Positions 39,064 to 53,043 are shown, numbered from the stretch's first letter. The stretch is DNA of 64,000 bases from Syngnathus acus (GCF_901709675.1 NC_051106.1:3298001-3362000), one strand, 5' to 3'. Made by a program: numbers and translations. Notes: generated by a model not told the origin, from the sequence alone.

Positions 39064-40109
39064 GAAAAATTGGATTTTGAATACATTTAAATCCACACAG
39101 CAATATTATTCCTATTACACCCAGTATGACATTGAATAGTCTTGATCCACAATCACAGTGCTTGACTTCTTCAGATGATGAAAAGAATGTACACCCTCAA
39201 ACACAGATAGAGCGCATGCAGGGCCATAACATCAGCAGTCCATCAACACACCGCACCCCCAAAATCATTCATGCCTGAACCGCTCCAAACACAGTCACGC
39301 ACAAACACACATGCATTCAATGCTATTGTTCATTTTCTTTCCTTCTGTAATCACAAGCCTATCTAGTGTAATGCAATTTTCTCTCCATTGTCGGAGGTAT
39401 TGCCCCCACCCCTTCCCTATCTCAGTCTCTCGCTTCATATCAGCGTCTCCTTCCCTCTCTTTCTTCGCTTTATTCACTACTGAGGTCCTTCCTCCAACAT
39501 GTTAAGCGTCAGTAGCACAATGCCATCTTGTTATGGAGCTCTGAGTGGAAGGATTAGTGATAACTGATAGGCACACACACAAAGTTTGGCAGGCGCCGCA
39601 CGTCATACATACATGCACATCTATGCGCCACACGTCTTCATTTTTTGACTTTTAAAATCAGTTTTCCCCTCGTCCTCCACCTTATCTGTTGTGTGATTAG
39701 ACTGCAGTATTTGGGCAATACTCCCGGCAGCTCTAGCGGATATCATGTTGCAGCAGGAGATTACCCCTCACACCCAGATACTTGGAGTGAATCTATTATT
39801 AACAAATTAAAAGTGTAGTCATTTGTGGAGCAGAGGTGAATTACTCTCATGCAGAACTTAAACCGGATTGCATGTGAAATATGCTATCAAGTTACTATTC
39901 TTGCCACTTTTTCCGCCAAAGTTTTAGCGCATGTACAGTTTGCGAGCTCCCCTAACAACTGCGCGCACGTAGAGACAAAAGTTAATGTATTCACTCATTC
40001 ATTATTAAGAGAAGGTAATGTAATGACCTTAAAAGCCCCAGAGTAGTTCCTGGAAATCCACATTTCAATTATCGGCCAATTAAACCCCAAAAGCAGTAAC
40101 AAGGTGGCA

Positions 40110-40250
40110 CCCATGGCACCAGCATTTTTGGAATAATTAAAAATAATAATAATAATAAGAATATTTATCTTTATAGTATATTTAATATTTATATTTATAA
40201 TATTTATCTTTCCTTGAACCCATGGCACTAGCATTTTTGGAATAATTAAA
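40110..40250. repeat. local duplication with 32-bp direct repeats beside element copy 7
   Basis: The sequence cccatggcaccagcattttt...attaaa at 40110-40141 recurs at 40219-40250 with one mismatch. (AAT)n and AT-rich sequence lies between. The second copy ends exactly where element copy 7 begins. The (AAT)n tract that follows the first copy reappears on the far side of the element (40668-40690). Confidence 0.9.
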
Positions 40251-40667
40251 TACCGTATTTTCCGGACTATAAGGCGCACCTAAAAACCTGAAATTTTCTC
40301 AAAAGCCGACAGTGCGCCTTATAATCCGGTGCGCCTTATATGTGGACCAAATTCTTAAATTTAAACTGGCCCGAAGCATTGTGTCATGAAATCAATCATA
40401 AGTGCCCCCGCTGAAGACTATGAATCATGAATCAAAAAGACTATGGATCATTATTTTGTGATTCTAAAGTCATTTGTTGCGTCTGAAGTTAAAATAAAAA
40501 AGATAAAATGGAGAATGATTTGATTTGGATTAAAAATCTGACATGATGCATTAATGGTGCGCCTTATAGTCCGGTGCGCCTTATATAAGGACAAAGTTTT
40601 AAAATGGGCCATTCATTGAAGGTGCGCCTTATAGTCCGGTGCGCCTTATAGTCCGGAAAATACGGTA
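40251..40667 (+). mobile_element. GGCGCACC inverted-repeat element, copy 7 (subfamily A, most intact)
   Basis: Full-length, 417 bp, with TIRs taccgtattttccggactat and atagtccggaaaatacggta. One GGCGCACC lies at the left end and six GTGCGCCTTATA repeats in the opposite orientation are arranged in three pairs. The central block gaatcatgaatcaaaaagac matches copies 3 and 4. There is no transposase frame. AAT lies immediately outside both ends within an AAT microsatellite. Confidence 0.92.
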
Positions 40668-43600
40668 ATAATAATAATAATAACAACAATAATAATAATG
40701 ATTTGTTCAGCCTTCTAAGTTTTGACTTCCATGCCTAAAGATTTTAATTCTGTACCTGGCTGCATTTTGACAGCATCAGGAAAAACTGTCCAGTATCTTG
40801 TTCAATGACACTTTTGACAAAACTGAAAAGTATAGGTCCAACAGTAGAAAAAAAAGAGCTTTGGTTGAAATGAAAACGTCCTTTGCCACATTAAAAATAA
40901 AACAAAATTAAAGCTAGTAGAAGGTTACTATTTAGAGGGCTGTGCTCAAAATTACCTTTCGTGGATGGAAAAAAAAATGCAATGAACAGACAACCGAATG
41001 GAAAATGCACAAAGTGTAAGCTGAAACAAGTCCAATATTTACTCAGGCATATAAGTCTGTGTGTGTGCGTGTGCGTGTATGGATGCTCGAGGGGATTTCT
41101 GTTTTAAGTGGGTCAAAGTGGGGTTAGCCTCGTACTACTGTTTACACTTGTGTTCTTACATCATTGCTGTCAACTGTAAAGAGAGAGCGGGTGAAAGAGA
41201 CAGAGAGAGAGAGAAGGGGTGGGGTAGGCGGAGGGCGAGATGGGAAAACGTAAGGTGACACTGCGGCTGCATAGAAAGGGGAAGAGCAAGAAGATGAAGA
41301 GAGGAGCGCTGATTAAAAGAAAAAAAAAGTCGTAAAACATCAGAGGCAATGAAAGGAGTGCTGCGAGTGCATCCTTTCATTTGAGCCCCCCCCCCACTCC
41401 ATTGTCTCAAAATCCCATTTCCCAGCTAATTTAGAAGCTTCTAAAATACACTCCGCCGCTCCATACCTTAAGCCTAAGGCCACGGCTAATCCTGTCTCCG
41501 CACACACTTTTTGCGCAAGCGTGCACACTCATTCATCCTCGGTGCTTTTCAAAAGACTTCATCTTGGCGTAGTGGAAACGAATGAAGGATATTGAAAGCA
41601 AGCGTTTGAAGTACATGAGGGAATGCAGAGGAATCAAACTGTGAGTTAAATGCTATTAGACAGCTGTGTGCAGAGCCAGTGTAATATTAGATTTGATTGA
41701 ATAGATGACTACTGAATGTGGTGTAATATATAGAGCCGGGAGAGGCTTTATGCAACCGTAAATCAATAATGCAGCATTGCGTTAATCTCAGTCACAGGAA
41801 GACGGCGAATGAGACGCTCAGAAATGCTGCACGCTGACACTTGTTTGGAATATGAGGCCTGCTCGTTCCAGCTTTCAAATGCCGCTTGTATGCTAGCGTG
41901 ATGTTCGCCTTTGTTAATCCCAAAATGAAAATGTTCATTTCCTAAAGGATGGGGTCAAAGGCGTCCCCCCCGAAACTGTCTGATATTCAAACGACGTGTT
42001 ATTTAAAAGGAATCGCTGATCCAAAAAGCGATCCAGCCATCACATAGCGACAGTTTCTTTTTTTTTTCTCTGTTTGACATTTTTCATCTCTCACATCATT
42101 TAAGAAATGCACTTGGCCTTTTTGACTGGTTGCACTGCTGAATTTTGAACTCTGCATTTAAGGAAGAGGCGAAGGTGAACGGTTGGCTCCTTTTCAATCG
42201 GCACGGCTGCCTGTCTCGATGAACAGAATTCAAGATAAGAGAAAAGAAAAAAAAAAACATTACCTAGGCATGACAGAGCCACCATTCTACAAAACAAGTC
42301 GTAAATTTGCTATTTTAAATTAAGAGCTACTTGCAATACATCTGCCTCAATCACTTTTCTTTACAAAAGAATATTAATCTAATGGAATATATTAAATATG
42401 AATAACCCTTTATTGTATTGTAATGATGTTTAGAGACCATGGGGGAAGAACTGGAAATGTTTTTTTATACTAACGCCGACGTCTTTGAACATAAAAACTG
42501 TCCAGTATGATTTATTTATTCATCATCACTTTTTGATCGATTTTGTCTTATTTGATATGTTTATACACTTTTTTGTCAAGTCAATTTTCACTCAACTTTG
42601 TGGCGTGGTGGGCGTGGCCAAGAGAAAAACCACTATAGCTTACTGCAAACACAATGTATTGTTTTTTTTTTTAAATAACATTCTTCACTTTCCAATTAAG
42701 AGTTAAAAATATTAATGGGGGTTGGGTTATAGGTGGGTTTTTCAAAATAAATATTTTGATCCAATCTAGAAAGTGCCATTCGCTTGTCTTACCGTCAACA
42801 TCTGTCTGTTTTTCTCTCCACATATAATTCTCTCCCCCTTGTGCCACTGCTCCCTTCATCAGTACAGCTCCCACCCACTTCCTCTTTGTGTCTTCCTCCC
42901 CCTCAAGCCTCATGACTACCAAATGAATTAGTCGTCCCTGTTGTTGCACAGCACCTTGGAAGATGCACATCTCACAAAATCTGACACTAATTCCATTAAT
43001 ATTCATTAAACATTAAGCTTAATTGCGTGTCTTTGGGAGAGAGGCGCCAACTCACAAAGCGAGAGAGGGAACATAAACACACAGGAAGATACAAGTCAGT
43101 CATTCTGTGGATGCACGTATGCACCATTTGGCAAAATCATGACACGCGTGCACACATGAACACACAACAACCATATTGGGACTGACTTTGAAATGCACGT
43201 CCATGATAATTACACTGACCCAACCATAATTGAAGCACTGACTTGGACCTGGACAGTGTTGCAAAAAAATATGAAGAATCATGGTGTGGTTAAAATTTTT
43301 TTCTTTCATGTTTTGTGTGATGGTTTGTTATTTTACAAAAGCAACCCATATTTTACATACTGATTATTTTGAATACAATGCTAATATATAACAGCAGACC
43401 TACTTTCATGTGCGGTGACCGCTTTTTAAAAAGCAGTGTTGGAGTTCATGCAAATGATAGCCATTCATGCCAGGCTGGAGACTATTATTATCATCACGGC
43501 AAAGGTGACCATTAAAAGTGGAAATGGCCATGGAACCGCCTGTGTATATCTGTGTGTGTCTATCTTAATGGGTCCATTTGAAACATGGTCTGTTCCACTT

Positions 43601-45691
43601 CTGAGTGTGTGTGTCCTTCAGACCGATTCAAATGCAGCAATTCACCACACCTTTGCACAAGAAGCCACGGGGCACAAATACTGCACTGTATAGCCACGTA
43701 CAAGCAAGCATTTCCTTCTGCCTATATAAACAGATAAAACCAAGTTTAAACACACACACACACACAAGGACACGCTGTGTGTGTGCGCCAATCTTCCCCT
43801 TCAGACGATGTCAGATATACTGACAAGGTTCAGAGATGACAATCCCTATCATCACCTTTCAGGAAAACTGTGAATATTTTGTCAGGAATATTTAGATTGT
43901 GTCTAGAATGCTTGTGCTTCAGTGCGGAAAACAAAACACACCACCAGAAACCACACTGATATTTATAACATCTAGTTAATAAATTAACCTATTATGTATG
44001 ACCTACATTCCAACTCAATTTTAGCAAAGTAGTGCTGTGCAAAATTAGATCTTACATTGATTTAATGGCAATTTTATCTCATCTTTTCTCCATTGTGAAA
44101 ATACATATTTTATAAATGCAAAAAAAACCACACACCTCTCCAGAACAGTCTCAACTCATCCGTAAGAGCAGAACATAAGGAAACAGCCCATAACAAAATA
44201 CGCCAAAATCGGGACACTTGGCAGCTCTAAAGTTGTGGGACAAAATATCACAACGTAGATTTTTTATTATCTGTCAGTCATCAGTACCAATGCACCCATA
44301 AACTGCTGTACCATTGTGCACAAACTTCAATTGCTTTGGCTCGAAATTAAAGAGGACACCCACACTAACTGGCGTAAACCCACGTGACTTTTGCTAAAAC
44401 ATGGAAGAACAATGGTTGAACATTGGCAAGCATAACTTTGACATTTTGTGTGTGTGTGTTTTCTTTCCTTGTCTGTGAAGTCAGTATCCAGGAACAAATG
44501 TAACGGTATTTCCTAACAAATGGCAGCTAAATGAGGTCCCCAGGGTGCTGCGCTGCTAACTACTGGCCTTGCTTTGTTCAAAGCCATTATGACTGTCCTA
44601 ACCAATCCAAAACACCTCTCTCATTTTTGGTCATTTGCATTTGAATTGCTGTACAGCTACACAAAAACAAACACAAATCAAAAAGAGGGTGGGAAAAAAA
44701 TGACGAAAAAAATAACAGAGGTGGATTCCGCTCGAGCAATTAGCAAATGTCAGTCAAGAGTGGAAGGAAAACACAGACTACTTTGAAAGCTACGTGTGAA
44801 AAGGCAGGGGAAGTAACAAGCAGTGATGTAGACTCGAACTGCACTATACTGCAAGGAAAATATTTTTTTTACATTATTTAGCTTCAACAGCTGTAAAGCA
44901 CAACCTGTCATCACATTGTCAGATTTATACAGCAGTCAAAACAGATCATTGTCATCGTTCTTAAGTGGGACGGCTCTCCAGTTGCATCTGTTAATGTTAT
45001 TTCAATGGGAGTAATATTTGTAAAATTTTATTAAATTTTAAAGGGAATATAAACTGCACTACGGGATTAGATTCTGTCCCTAATCAAGTGTCCTGTAAGT
45101 ACGGTTTGACATGCTGCCTACAATGCATATATGTAAAATTCATCAAGCTTAAGTGCTCGTCAAAGGGAGCCAATCTGAATGCAGCAGGCCTTGGGTTGCC
45201 GTGGCGATACGTGGGGACATTTAGAGGGCTCAGATAAACTCTGCCATTTAAAAGGTTATGACAATTAACGCAGCTCTCCGCAAATTACCACTGCCAGACC
45301 TTTACCCACGGACATCTCTCTCTCCTCCTTATCACCCGACACCCAGCTTCACTCTGCTTCTCCTCCTCGGCTGCTTTTTGCCCTCCTTTGCAGTCACCCA
45401 TCGTCCCCGCATCCTTCCATCCCCTTCCAGCCAGCAGCACTTTTATTATCACGCTAATTAACAGAGTTCTTCACTTAATATTCAAATGGTGACCAATTAA
45501 TGACACTGAACTTTGGGCGCCCCTCCCACGCGCGGTTTATCCGCCACTTTCACCACCACCCCTTTTTCACTCTCCTCGCTGACTTTCATTTCCTCTGTCT
45601 TGTCCCTTCAACCTCCTCGTCCAACCTCCCCATAGCCAAGGTGAGCTCCAATTTCCGTGCGAGCGCGCGTGCATGTTTGTGTGCAGCGAGA

Positions 45692-45705
45692 GGGGGGGGG
45701 GGGGG
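45692..45705. repeat. G14 homopolymer
   Basis: Fourteen consecutive G on the plus strand within a purine-rich, GCGCGTGC-containing stretch. Confidence 0.85.
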
Positions 45706-48700
45706 AAGCTGAAGGAGGCAGCAGACCACAGCAAGGGGGTTGTAAAGCTAGGGGCCAGGCTGTCGAAAGACTCGGCAACCTTTTAATTAACCCGGTGTGA
45801 TTAAAAGCAGGGGAGGTGGAGGAGTGGAAAGAAAAGGAAAATGGCAAACTGGTAGTGCAAGGGAAACGACGCAGGAGATTCACCGGCACACCGAGTGCAA
45901 TGTTTATTTTGGGCTAATTTTAATCCAAGAAAAAATATTCTTTTTCCAAAGAAAATGAAGTAATTTAACGTAGACTGTTTCGGAATAGTGAAAGGCGGGT
46001 ATGGAATAAAATTTTTCATATCTGACCTTGTGCTGATTTTTTTTTGTCTTAACTAATTTCCTGTGTGAAAATTGTTTGTTGGACATGAACAATATTTGTA
46101 TTATCCTCTTTTGGCAATTCAACTTGAAATGTTAAAGAGTGTTTATGGACAAAAACACAAAGCATTGGACTAAAAATCTACTCTCCCAAAGCAATGTTTT
46201 CCATGTGTGAGTGTTCTTGCACAATCTTAGACACATTTCACCTAATTAGCACATTTTATTTTAATGTGCAAATACATTTTGCTGATTGGCTATGTTTACA
46301 GTGCTCGGCACAAATGTGGGGCAAAGATAAACCTCTGAATCAGTTCAGTAGGCTTCCATGAAGGGAGCTTGTCTCCTCCAATCAGTGGAAAACAGCTCCC
46401 AAGAGGCGACTGTCACGACAGGAACAGGAAATAGATAAGACCAATAGAGGAAAGGACAAGTGGGATGTGTTTCACAGCCGGATGGATGGGCTTTACTTGA
46501 GTCTAGATGGATTTCATGTGGAATGACTTGCCTCCTGAAATTCAAACCAAATACAACGCTCTGACATATTTTACAGTTTATACTAGGCCATAAAATAACT
46601 GAGCTGTATTCTGTTACATGTTAATTATTCCCCAAGCATCAATTTAGGGGTTTCTTGGTGCTAATACGATTCACATGAGCTCCAGTAACATGTTCTGACA
46701 TTGTTATGAGTTAAAACATGGCAGCTGGCCACTGTCAAGTTTTTAGGTCGGCCACACTTAAGTGCTCAATAAAAGAAACATCATAAAAAAAAATATCTGA
46801 AAATTGTTGAAATTAAAGCATGCTCTCACATTTAGATTTTTATGGGGTTGAACGTACAGATAGTAACAACATTGATGATTAACATTAAAGTAGGGAAGGG
46901 GGGGGGCAATTGAGCTAGCTTTTCTACAAACCAAATAAAACCTCATGGCAACATTTATAAAATGAGCCAAAACACATTATTTTAAATCTGTCTTCAACAA
47001 AATACGGAGTCACAACGCATATTGGTGTATAATGCATTTTTTAAAAAGCTGTAAATACATTTATGTGTGCTGGATGACTATATAAAAACTGAAAAGGCCT
47101 CATAAGAAAAATGGTTTTCCTCAAACACAACATGGACAGGAAGAGGTGAGACAATTTGAAAGAGAAAAAAACACCATGCTTTTTTTCAAATCTTACCTCC
47201 CTAGTATTTTTGTATCTATCCTTTCAGCCTCGACATTATAACCTGCACTGCTCCTTGCAATCAGATGAGGTCACAGCAGTACAACTGACTCAAAGAAACG
47301 TGCTATTTTCAGTTCGATTTGCTACTAAACTAGCTAATAGTGCTTGGTTGCAGAGCTAATTCTTTGTCAAAGGAAGCTGGAATGGTTCCATCAGCGTGAA
47401 GATGTCCTCTGGCTAGGGTTAATGGGAGTGAAGTGGGCTGTGGGATGCGGCGCGGAATGCCCCAAGATCAACATAAAGAACGTTGCAGCTTGGATTTCTC
47501 AATTTAATGTCGGGTCAAAAAGCATGGGTCTAAACCACAATGACATCCTATTCTGTTGCAAGTTCGCTTTTTTTTTTGTGTGCGTGTGTGCGCGCACGTG
47601 CGTATGTGTAATCTGTTCAGCGCGACTCACATCATGCCTCATTTTAGCCCCGAATCACAAATAAAGGTCACCAGTTGACCTTTTCACAGCTCAGAATTGC
47701 TGCAGCACATTTGGCCAATTTATGTTCACGCTGACGCACGAACACAAAACTGACACAAAAGACTCACTCGAAGAAAAGAGCAGCTCTGATATGAAAGACC
47801 ACCAAATCCTCTATTTGTAATCCTGGCTAGATAAACTGTGTAGGTTCAATTTCAAGCCATGTTTACTCTTCAATCCTAAATGGACAACAAGGCCTTTTTT
47901 CTCTATATTATTTCCACCCTCTGAAATACTCAAATCGATGGAAAGTTAAGTTTTTGATCTGTGGAAAAATGTCATGCTTTTCTATCAATGAATCATTTCA
48001 GATTATTTGAAATCCTACAAAAAAAAAAAAAACATGACAACAGCAGCCTATTTTGGAAACTGACAACTCTATGCACCTTGTATTTGTTTCATTTAACACA
48101 GAAAAAAACAAGGGGAGTAAAAAAACAATAAGGGAAAGATTATCATTTTGGTTTAAGGCCATAATTTGCATCACAGTTTCAAAGTGTTCATTTTCTCTTA
48201 AAAAAAAAATAAAATAAAACTGCTTTGACACCCAGCAGAAAGGCTTTCTTGATAACAACACCCATTAATGATGCCGATTTCCTTTCGCTGATGTTAACAG
48301 GCGCTTGACGTGACATAAATCATAAAATTAAACTTAGCATGCTTGACAATGACAAATAGAGGAAAAACAGGCTCACTGGTCACCTATAGGTATTCACATG
48401 ATGACCAATAAAGAACACTGATGGTGCAATAAGAGCTATCGCCAATCAGAATGCTCGAGTGGACGCGCTGTACCTGGTCTATAAATGTCAGCATGGGTCA
48501 ACTGTTGCCACATCATCGGCTAATGATGAAAACACATAGATGCAATCGCCAAATGTCAAGCTGGCCATGGATTTCAGAGTTGTGCTCCTACAACATGTTT
48601 CACGTTTAGGATTGTCAATTTACACGAATTAAAACCACACCTCTAATACTAATCTTTTACAAGAGTTTGGAGATTTCATCTAAATCTACTCTGCTTTGCT

Positions 48701-49420
48701 TCATTCACCCTGTCTTGTCAGTTATTTTTTTCTTGTCCATTTTCATTGGAATCTTACTGTGTTATTTCTCCCTGCACTATTTTGCTCTGTTTCTATCCAG
48801 GCCACAGTCATTCCACACTGGCTGCGCAGTGGATGGAAAACACATGGGGAGCCGACATTAGACTCCAAAACAATATGAACTTGAACCCTGCTTCTGACTC
48901 AGAGAGAAAAAAAAAAATCTGTCGAGCATCAGATTGAACTTGGCCATTCAAGTTAGAATAAGTTCACATGTGTGACAGGTCCTTTGTCACTATGATTAGT
49001 TTTGTATGTGCTCGGCTGTTTATGAACTATGACTTTTTGTCTACGCCGTGTATGAGCAGACAAATTGAAAGAATGTGCAGTAAAGTAGAAATGTATGTTT
49101 CTAAACAATCACAGCATACCTTAAAAATAAGTTATTCAACTTATTCCAAATTTTAAAAAGAATTTTATGGTCTACCATAACATTTTTATCAGGGAGGTAT
49201 TTGACAACATTATTATCATTGTGTTTGTAGTTTGCACTGGTTACACCAATAATCATAAATAAAAAAAAACACTAAATAGCAATACTACAAATGTTATCAA
49301 TAAAATTATCTAGTAGTGTCATCAAAACAGTGTTATCTGGATAAGTGGAGAATATTTACTCTTCTTTTGGATCTAATTAGGGTATATCCAGTGAGTGTGT
49401 ATGCTCGTGTGTGTTGTTAC

Positions 49421-49570
49421 CTGAGGCGGTGGTCGTGACTGCAGGTAACTGCTCCGGTTGGGACCGGGAGGGGTCTGTTGAGGTGGACTGAAATAGGGCG
49501 GTGTTCCCTGCTGGCTGGCCTGCTGCTGCTGGCTGTAGCCGGCCATCCCCTGCTGGCTGTACGGCGCCAC
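49421..49570 (-). CDS. arid1b: arid1b coding exon (50 codons, Gln-rich)
   Basis: Minus-strand exon of 150 nt, phase 0 at both ends, between acceptor ccatggcag and donor CAG|gtaaca. The peptide begins VAPYSQQGMAGYSQQQQ, continues ASQQGTPPYFSPPQQ, and ends YLQSRPPPQ. It corresponds to the vertebrate ARID1B segment that follows GMQYPQQQ and contains QYGQQGVSGY.QQ, also about 50 residues long. This is part of the disordered, Gln/Pro/Tyr-rich N-terminus associated with condensate behaviour and coactivator contacts in ARID1 proteins; that role is family knowledge, not visible here. It joins the 68-codon exon upstream and the 36-codon exon downstream without changing frame. The acceptor tract is interrupted and only moderate, so this exon could also be subject to alternative splicing. 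Confidence 0.88.
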
Positions 49571-49692
49571 CTGCCATGGCAAAATATCCCAGAATGAGAA
49601 AGACTCAACATTGCCTTTTAATCTAAAGCAATGCAGATACGTTGTCAGCTACAAATTCCAAAATTCGAAAGCAGGTGCCTGCATAGTGAAGC

Positions 49693-50068
49693 TACCGTAT
49701 TTTCCTCACTATAAGGCGCACCTAAAAACCTCCAATTTTCTCAAAAGCCAACACTGCGCCTTATATATGGACCAATATGGATTCATGGATGAGGACTAAC
49801 TTATTAAAGTAAGCTTTACGTGTTTATTTTGTGTGTTGCGTGATATTAACGTTTGAGGAACGGTGAGTTATTGACATATTGTTATTGTTTTCACTATTTC
49901 GAGTGTTACTATATTGTGATTGCATTAACGTTTGAGCAACGTTGAGTTATTCATTCTATGCGCCTTATAATCCGGTGCGCCTTATATATGGACAAAGTTT
50001 TAAAATGAGCCATTCATTGAAGGTGGGCCTTATAATCCGGTGCGCCTTATAGTGCGGAAAATACGGTA
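49693..50068 (+). mobile_element. GGCGCACC inverted-repeat element, copy 8 (subfamily B)
   Basis: The TIRs are taccgtattttcctcactat and tagtgcggaaaatacggta. The internal block contains aagtaagctttacgtgttta, and the motif aacgtttgag(g/c)aacg occurs twice. It lies only about 120 bp from the 50-codon arid1b exon, on the intron side upstream of its acceptor. Confidence 0.88.
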
Positions 50069-51275
50069 GTTACAGGACAGCAGTCAATCACATTCAGAAG
50101 AGATCGAGCTGGACGGAGGATCAAAATAAACACACAAACATCCCACACGGGGCAGCACAAATGGGCTCGTAACCATTTTCTGATTCATCGGAATGTCCCT
50201 TGGCTAAAGGATTTGAATTTAGCAAGACCAGGCTGACGGTGGACTCCCAGCAGTCCTGTGCCTAATGAACTCGCACTGCAAAGAACTCTAACGTAATGTC
50301 CTCTGGCTCGCCAAATGTGTCATCCTCTTCAAATTATCTCCAACTCGCAGCTGGGATGAGGTGTATGGGATAGTGCGACGCGCCCGTCCTAGGCCGTAAC
50401 ACTAATGAGGGACATGCGAATGAGCTGGGGCCTTCCAGGACGGTGCAGTTTGAGAGTAGCTTGCCAAGCATCGCTGCTGGATTACATGCACGTTAGGAGA
50501 GAGAATATGAGAGAGGCTGGCGCACATTCAAATGTAGTCTAAATCCCAGCTTGTCATTTGTTATGACTACAGACGCAGCCAGGTGCTGCCACTCCTCGAA
50601 GGATTTCTGCGGAGGTGTGGGTTGTCTCGCTCACACACAAACGCAGACACAAAATCCAAACAGATGACTAAACATCATTTACAGCTGGCGGTAAAGCAAT
50701 ATGACAGCACGTTTCATGTCATGTTTTTTCCCCCCTTCATGTCATGTTACTTTTTTATTCCATCGTTTACTCCATCCAACCAACAACCCGGCCAAAATCT
50801 CATTAAAACGACAGTGGTTGTAATTCGTGTTGGGTGCAAAGCTCCTACTTCACGTCCACCTCCATGAGATAAACCCTGAGAGGTCCCCTTAAATCTTCTT
50901 TACAAAGAGGAAAAACTCCAAGACGATTTATATCTATAATCATGAACGTAATGTAACAACTAGTAAGGTCTTGTAAGATCAAAAGCATATGCTGCACATT
51001 TGTAGTTTTATTGTGAATGATATTAGCAAGGAATCCCACTCATAAAAGTCCTGTTTAAACTGATGGCTGGTGTGAACCACGATATGATGTTACTCACTAT
51101 GGCAAATGGAGATTAATACTTGGGAAATAGTACTGGAGAGTAACTCCTTTGAGGAGGTGGTGAAAAGAAATCGTCCATGGAGATTGCCACAATGATGCTT
51201 TCAATAGAGATGATTGGGCAATATAGAATACATTCCACTTCAATACGAATTTGATTAGAAAGGACAGGTTAGTGT

Positions 51276-51292
51276 GTGAGTGTGTGTGCGTG
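51276..51292. repeat. GT-rich microsatellite
   Basis: A short tract of GTGTGTGAGTGTGTGTGCGTG type. Confidence 0.6.
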
Positions 51293-51695
51293 TAGCGCTC
51301 ATTGTGCGAGTGTGTCATTAGGCCTTCGAGACAGACAGGGTGAGATCAGTCTCGCTGGCAGAGAGGTTAATAGCGTGGCCTTGCTCGTGCCAACACCTCC
51401 ACTGGATTCATTACTGCCAGCCAGGGCAACGCACCACACACACACGCACTCATACACACTTTGTGCTGGTAATGCTCTGAAATGCACTTTGCACATGTAA
51501 TTATTAATAATTATGTGTATTAATGAAAGATGACGTGTACGATTACAAAGGCTGTTTTGCAGGGGATGGGGAAGCGGGGGTGGCTCGCTTTGACTTATAA
51601 ACATAATCGTAAGAAAATGTGGGTTCAATGGTGAGACCGGTTGATGCATTTACTCACTTGCAAGGGTAATTACCAAAATAAAATGTGCTTTAAAG

Positions 51696-51922
51696 TAAAT
51701 AAATAAATATATATATATATATATATATATAAATACATATATAAATAAATACATATGTAAATAAATATATAAATACATATATAAATGAATATATAAATAA
51801 ATAAAGACATATATAAATAAATATATAAATAAATACATATACAAATAAATATCTAAATAAATACACACACATATACACACACACATGTATATATGTATAT
51901 ATATATATATATATATATAATA
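51696..51922. repeat. AT-rich tandem repeat (ATAAATAxATAT)
   Basis: About 225 bp composed of TA tracts and interspersed ATAAATAAATAC/ATATATAAATAA units, with a central ACACACATATACACACACAC. It yields Tyr/Ile-rich artefactual open frames on the minus strand. It is probably expanded and length-variable. Confidence 0.92.
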
Positions 51923-53043
51923 AGTATGGCAGATCACAATAATGACCAGCCAACAGCACAATACTAGAAATGACTTTCCATAACATACACAGCCGTGTTC
52001 GCTCCCCTATACGCAGTGTACCCATACAGAACAGCGTGTACAAATGCACTTTGACTGAAAAATATACATGCAGAAATAAATTGGCCTGGTGTGCTGGTGC
52101 GTCCAACAAAAGCAACACCTGTGCGCTGAAAAGAAGACAATTTTCTGCCTTTCCTTTCCCTCCACTCAGGTGCAGCAGACCAAATAACAGTGTGCTTCAC
52201 CCAAGGTGTCTTGGCATGTATACACTGTCAAATATAATGAAATGACAACAGATGCTAGGTGTGAAATGACACATAATAGGCATCCTGCAAAGCAAATTCA
52301 CCGTGAACTGCAAAAAGACTGCGATGTAATATACAACCCCAAAGACATGAAAACATTGCTAAACTTCGAAAAACTCAATCATAAAAGTCTTGAAAAACTG
52401 AATAAAAACAGAGTTACTTTGCCAATGATATGATGGGTTGTGTTCCCCCAAAAGACCTTTTAAAAGTCAGCACAACATACAGCTTGTAATTAAATTGGGC
52501 CATTGATCAAGAGACATAATATTGTCTATTCGGCAAGCGACAGGGGACTGACTGCGGGTCATCCAATCAGTGAAGCGATCACGCCAACCCAAAACACACT
52601 ACAGGTACACACTGAGTCTAGTCAGTTACACACCGTAGACGGCTAAACACAACAGACAGGTTAAAAGATTAAATGAAAAACACTCGAGACAGTGCGCAAG
52701 GCAGAGAGGAGATAGATGGGGAGGATGTTGACTTATAGTTGTGCATGGAGTGATGTTTGACATGATAAGGCAGTGATGGTGACAGTGAGATATGTGGACA
52801 TAACGAGGAAAGAAAAGGGATGAAGAAAGAGAGGCGAGCACAAGGTTGAGGACAAACCTCGGAAAAAAAATGAAGGGCGTTTATAAAGAATAATCATTGT
52901 CATCTCTAAAGGGCACTTAAGTTCGACTGTGTTTATGTGCACATCCAAATAAATATGCACTGTAACATCATCAGTTACACGATTGACAGAGATCCAAAAA
53001 CAGCATGATCAGGAAATTTCCTTTATCCAATGCAGATTAAAAC

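Larger units (their letters stand above)
38555..49420 (-). other. arid1b intron, 10.9 kb
   Basis: This is the intron between the 50-codon and 36-codon exons (gtaaca ... cttttaag). It contains the 205-bp tandem duplication at 38665-39063 and GGCGCACC element copy 7 at 40251-40667 within an AAT-rich duplicated context. It also has purine-rich and G-run tracts (41170-41300, 45692-45705) and CA repeats (43750-43768). I find no supported gene in the rest. The interval 41690-41930 is unusually free of simple repeats and could be regulatory. Confidence 0.85.

Noticed and set aside
45258-45712. Adjacent Pro/Ser/His-rich plus-strand frames near 45.3-45.7 kb
   Set aside because: The cause is a CT-rich tract running into a G14 run; no homology or start context.
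51650-52118. Two Tyr/Ile-rich minus-strand open frames of 103 and 142 codons
   Set aside because: They are direct translations of the AT-rich tandem repeat at 51696-51922.
52206-52433. 75-codon plus-strand frame with a Lys/Asn/Leu-rich, helix-like end
   Set aside because: It is short, unmatched to any family I know, and in A-rich sequence. It has no flanking splice sites in a consistent phase.
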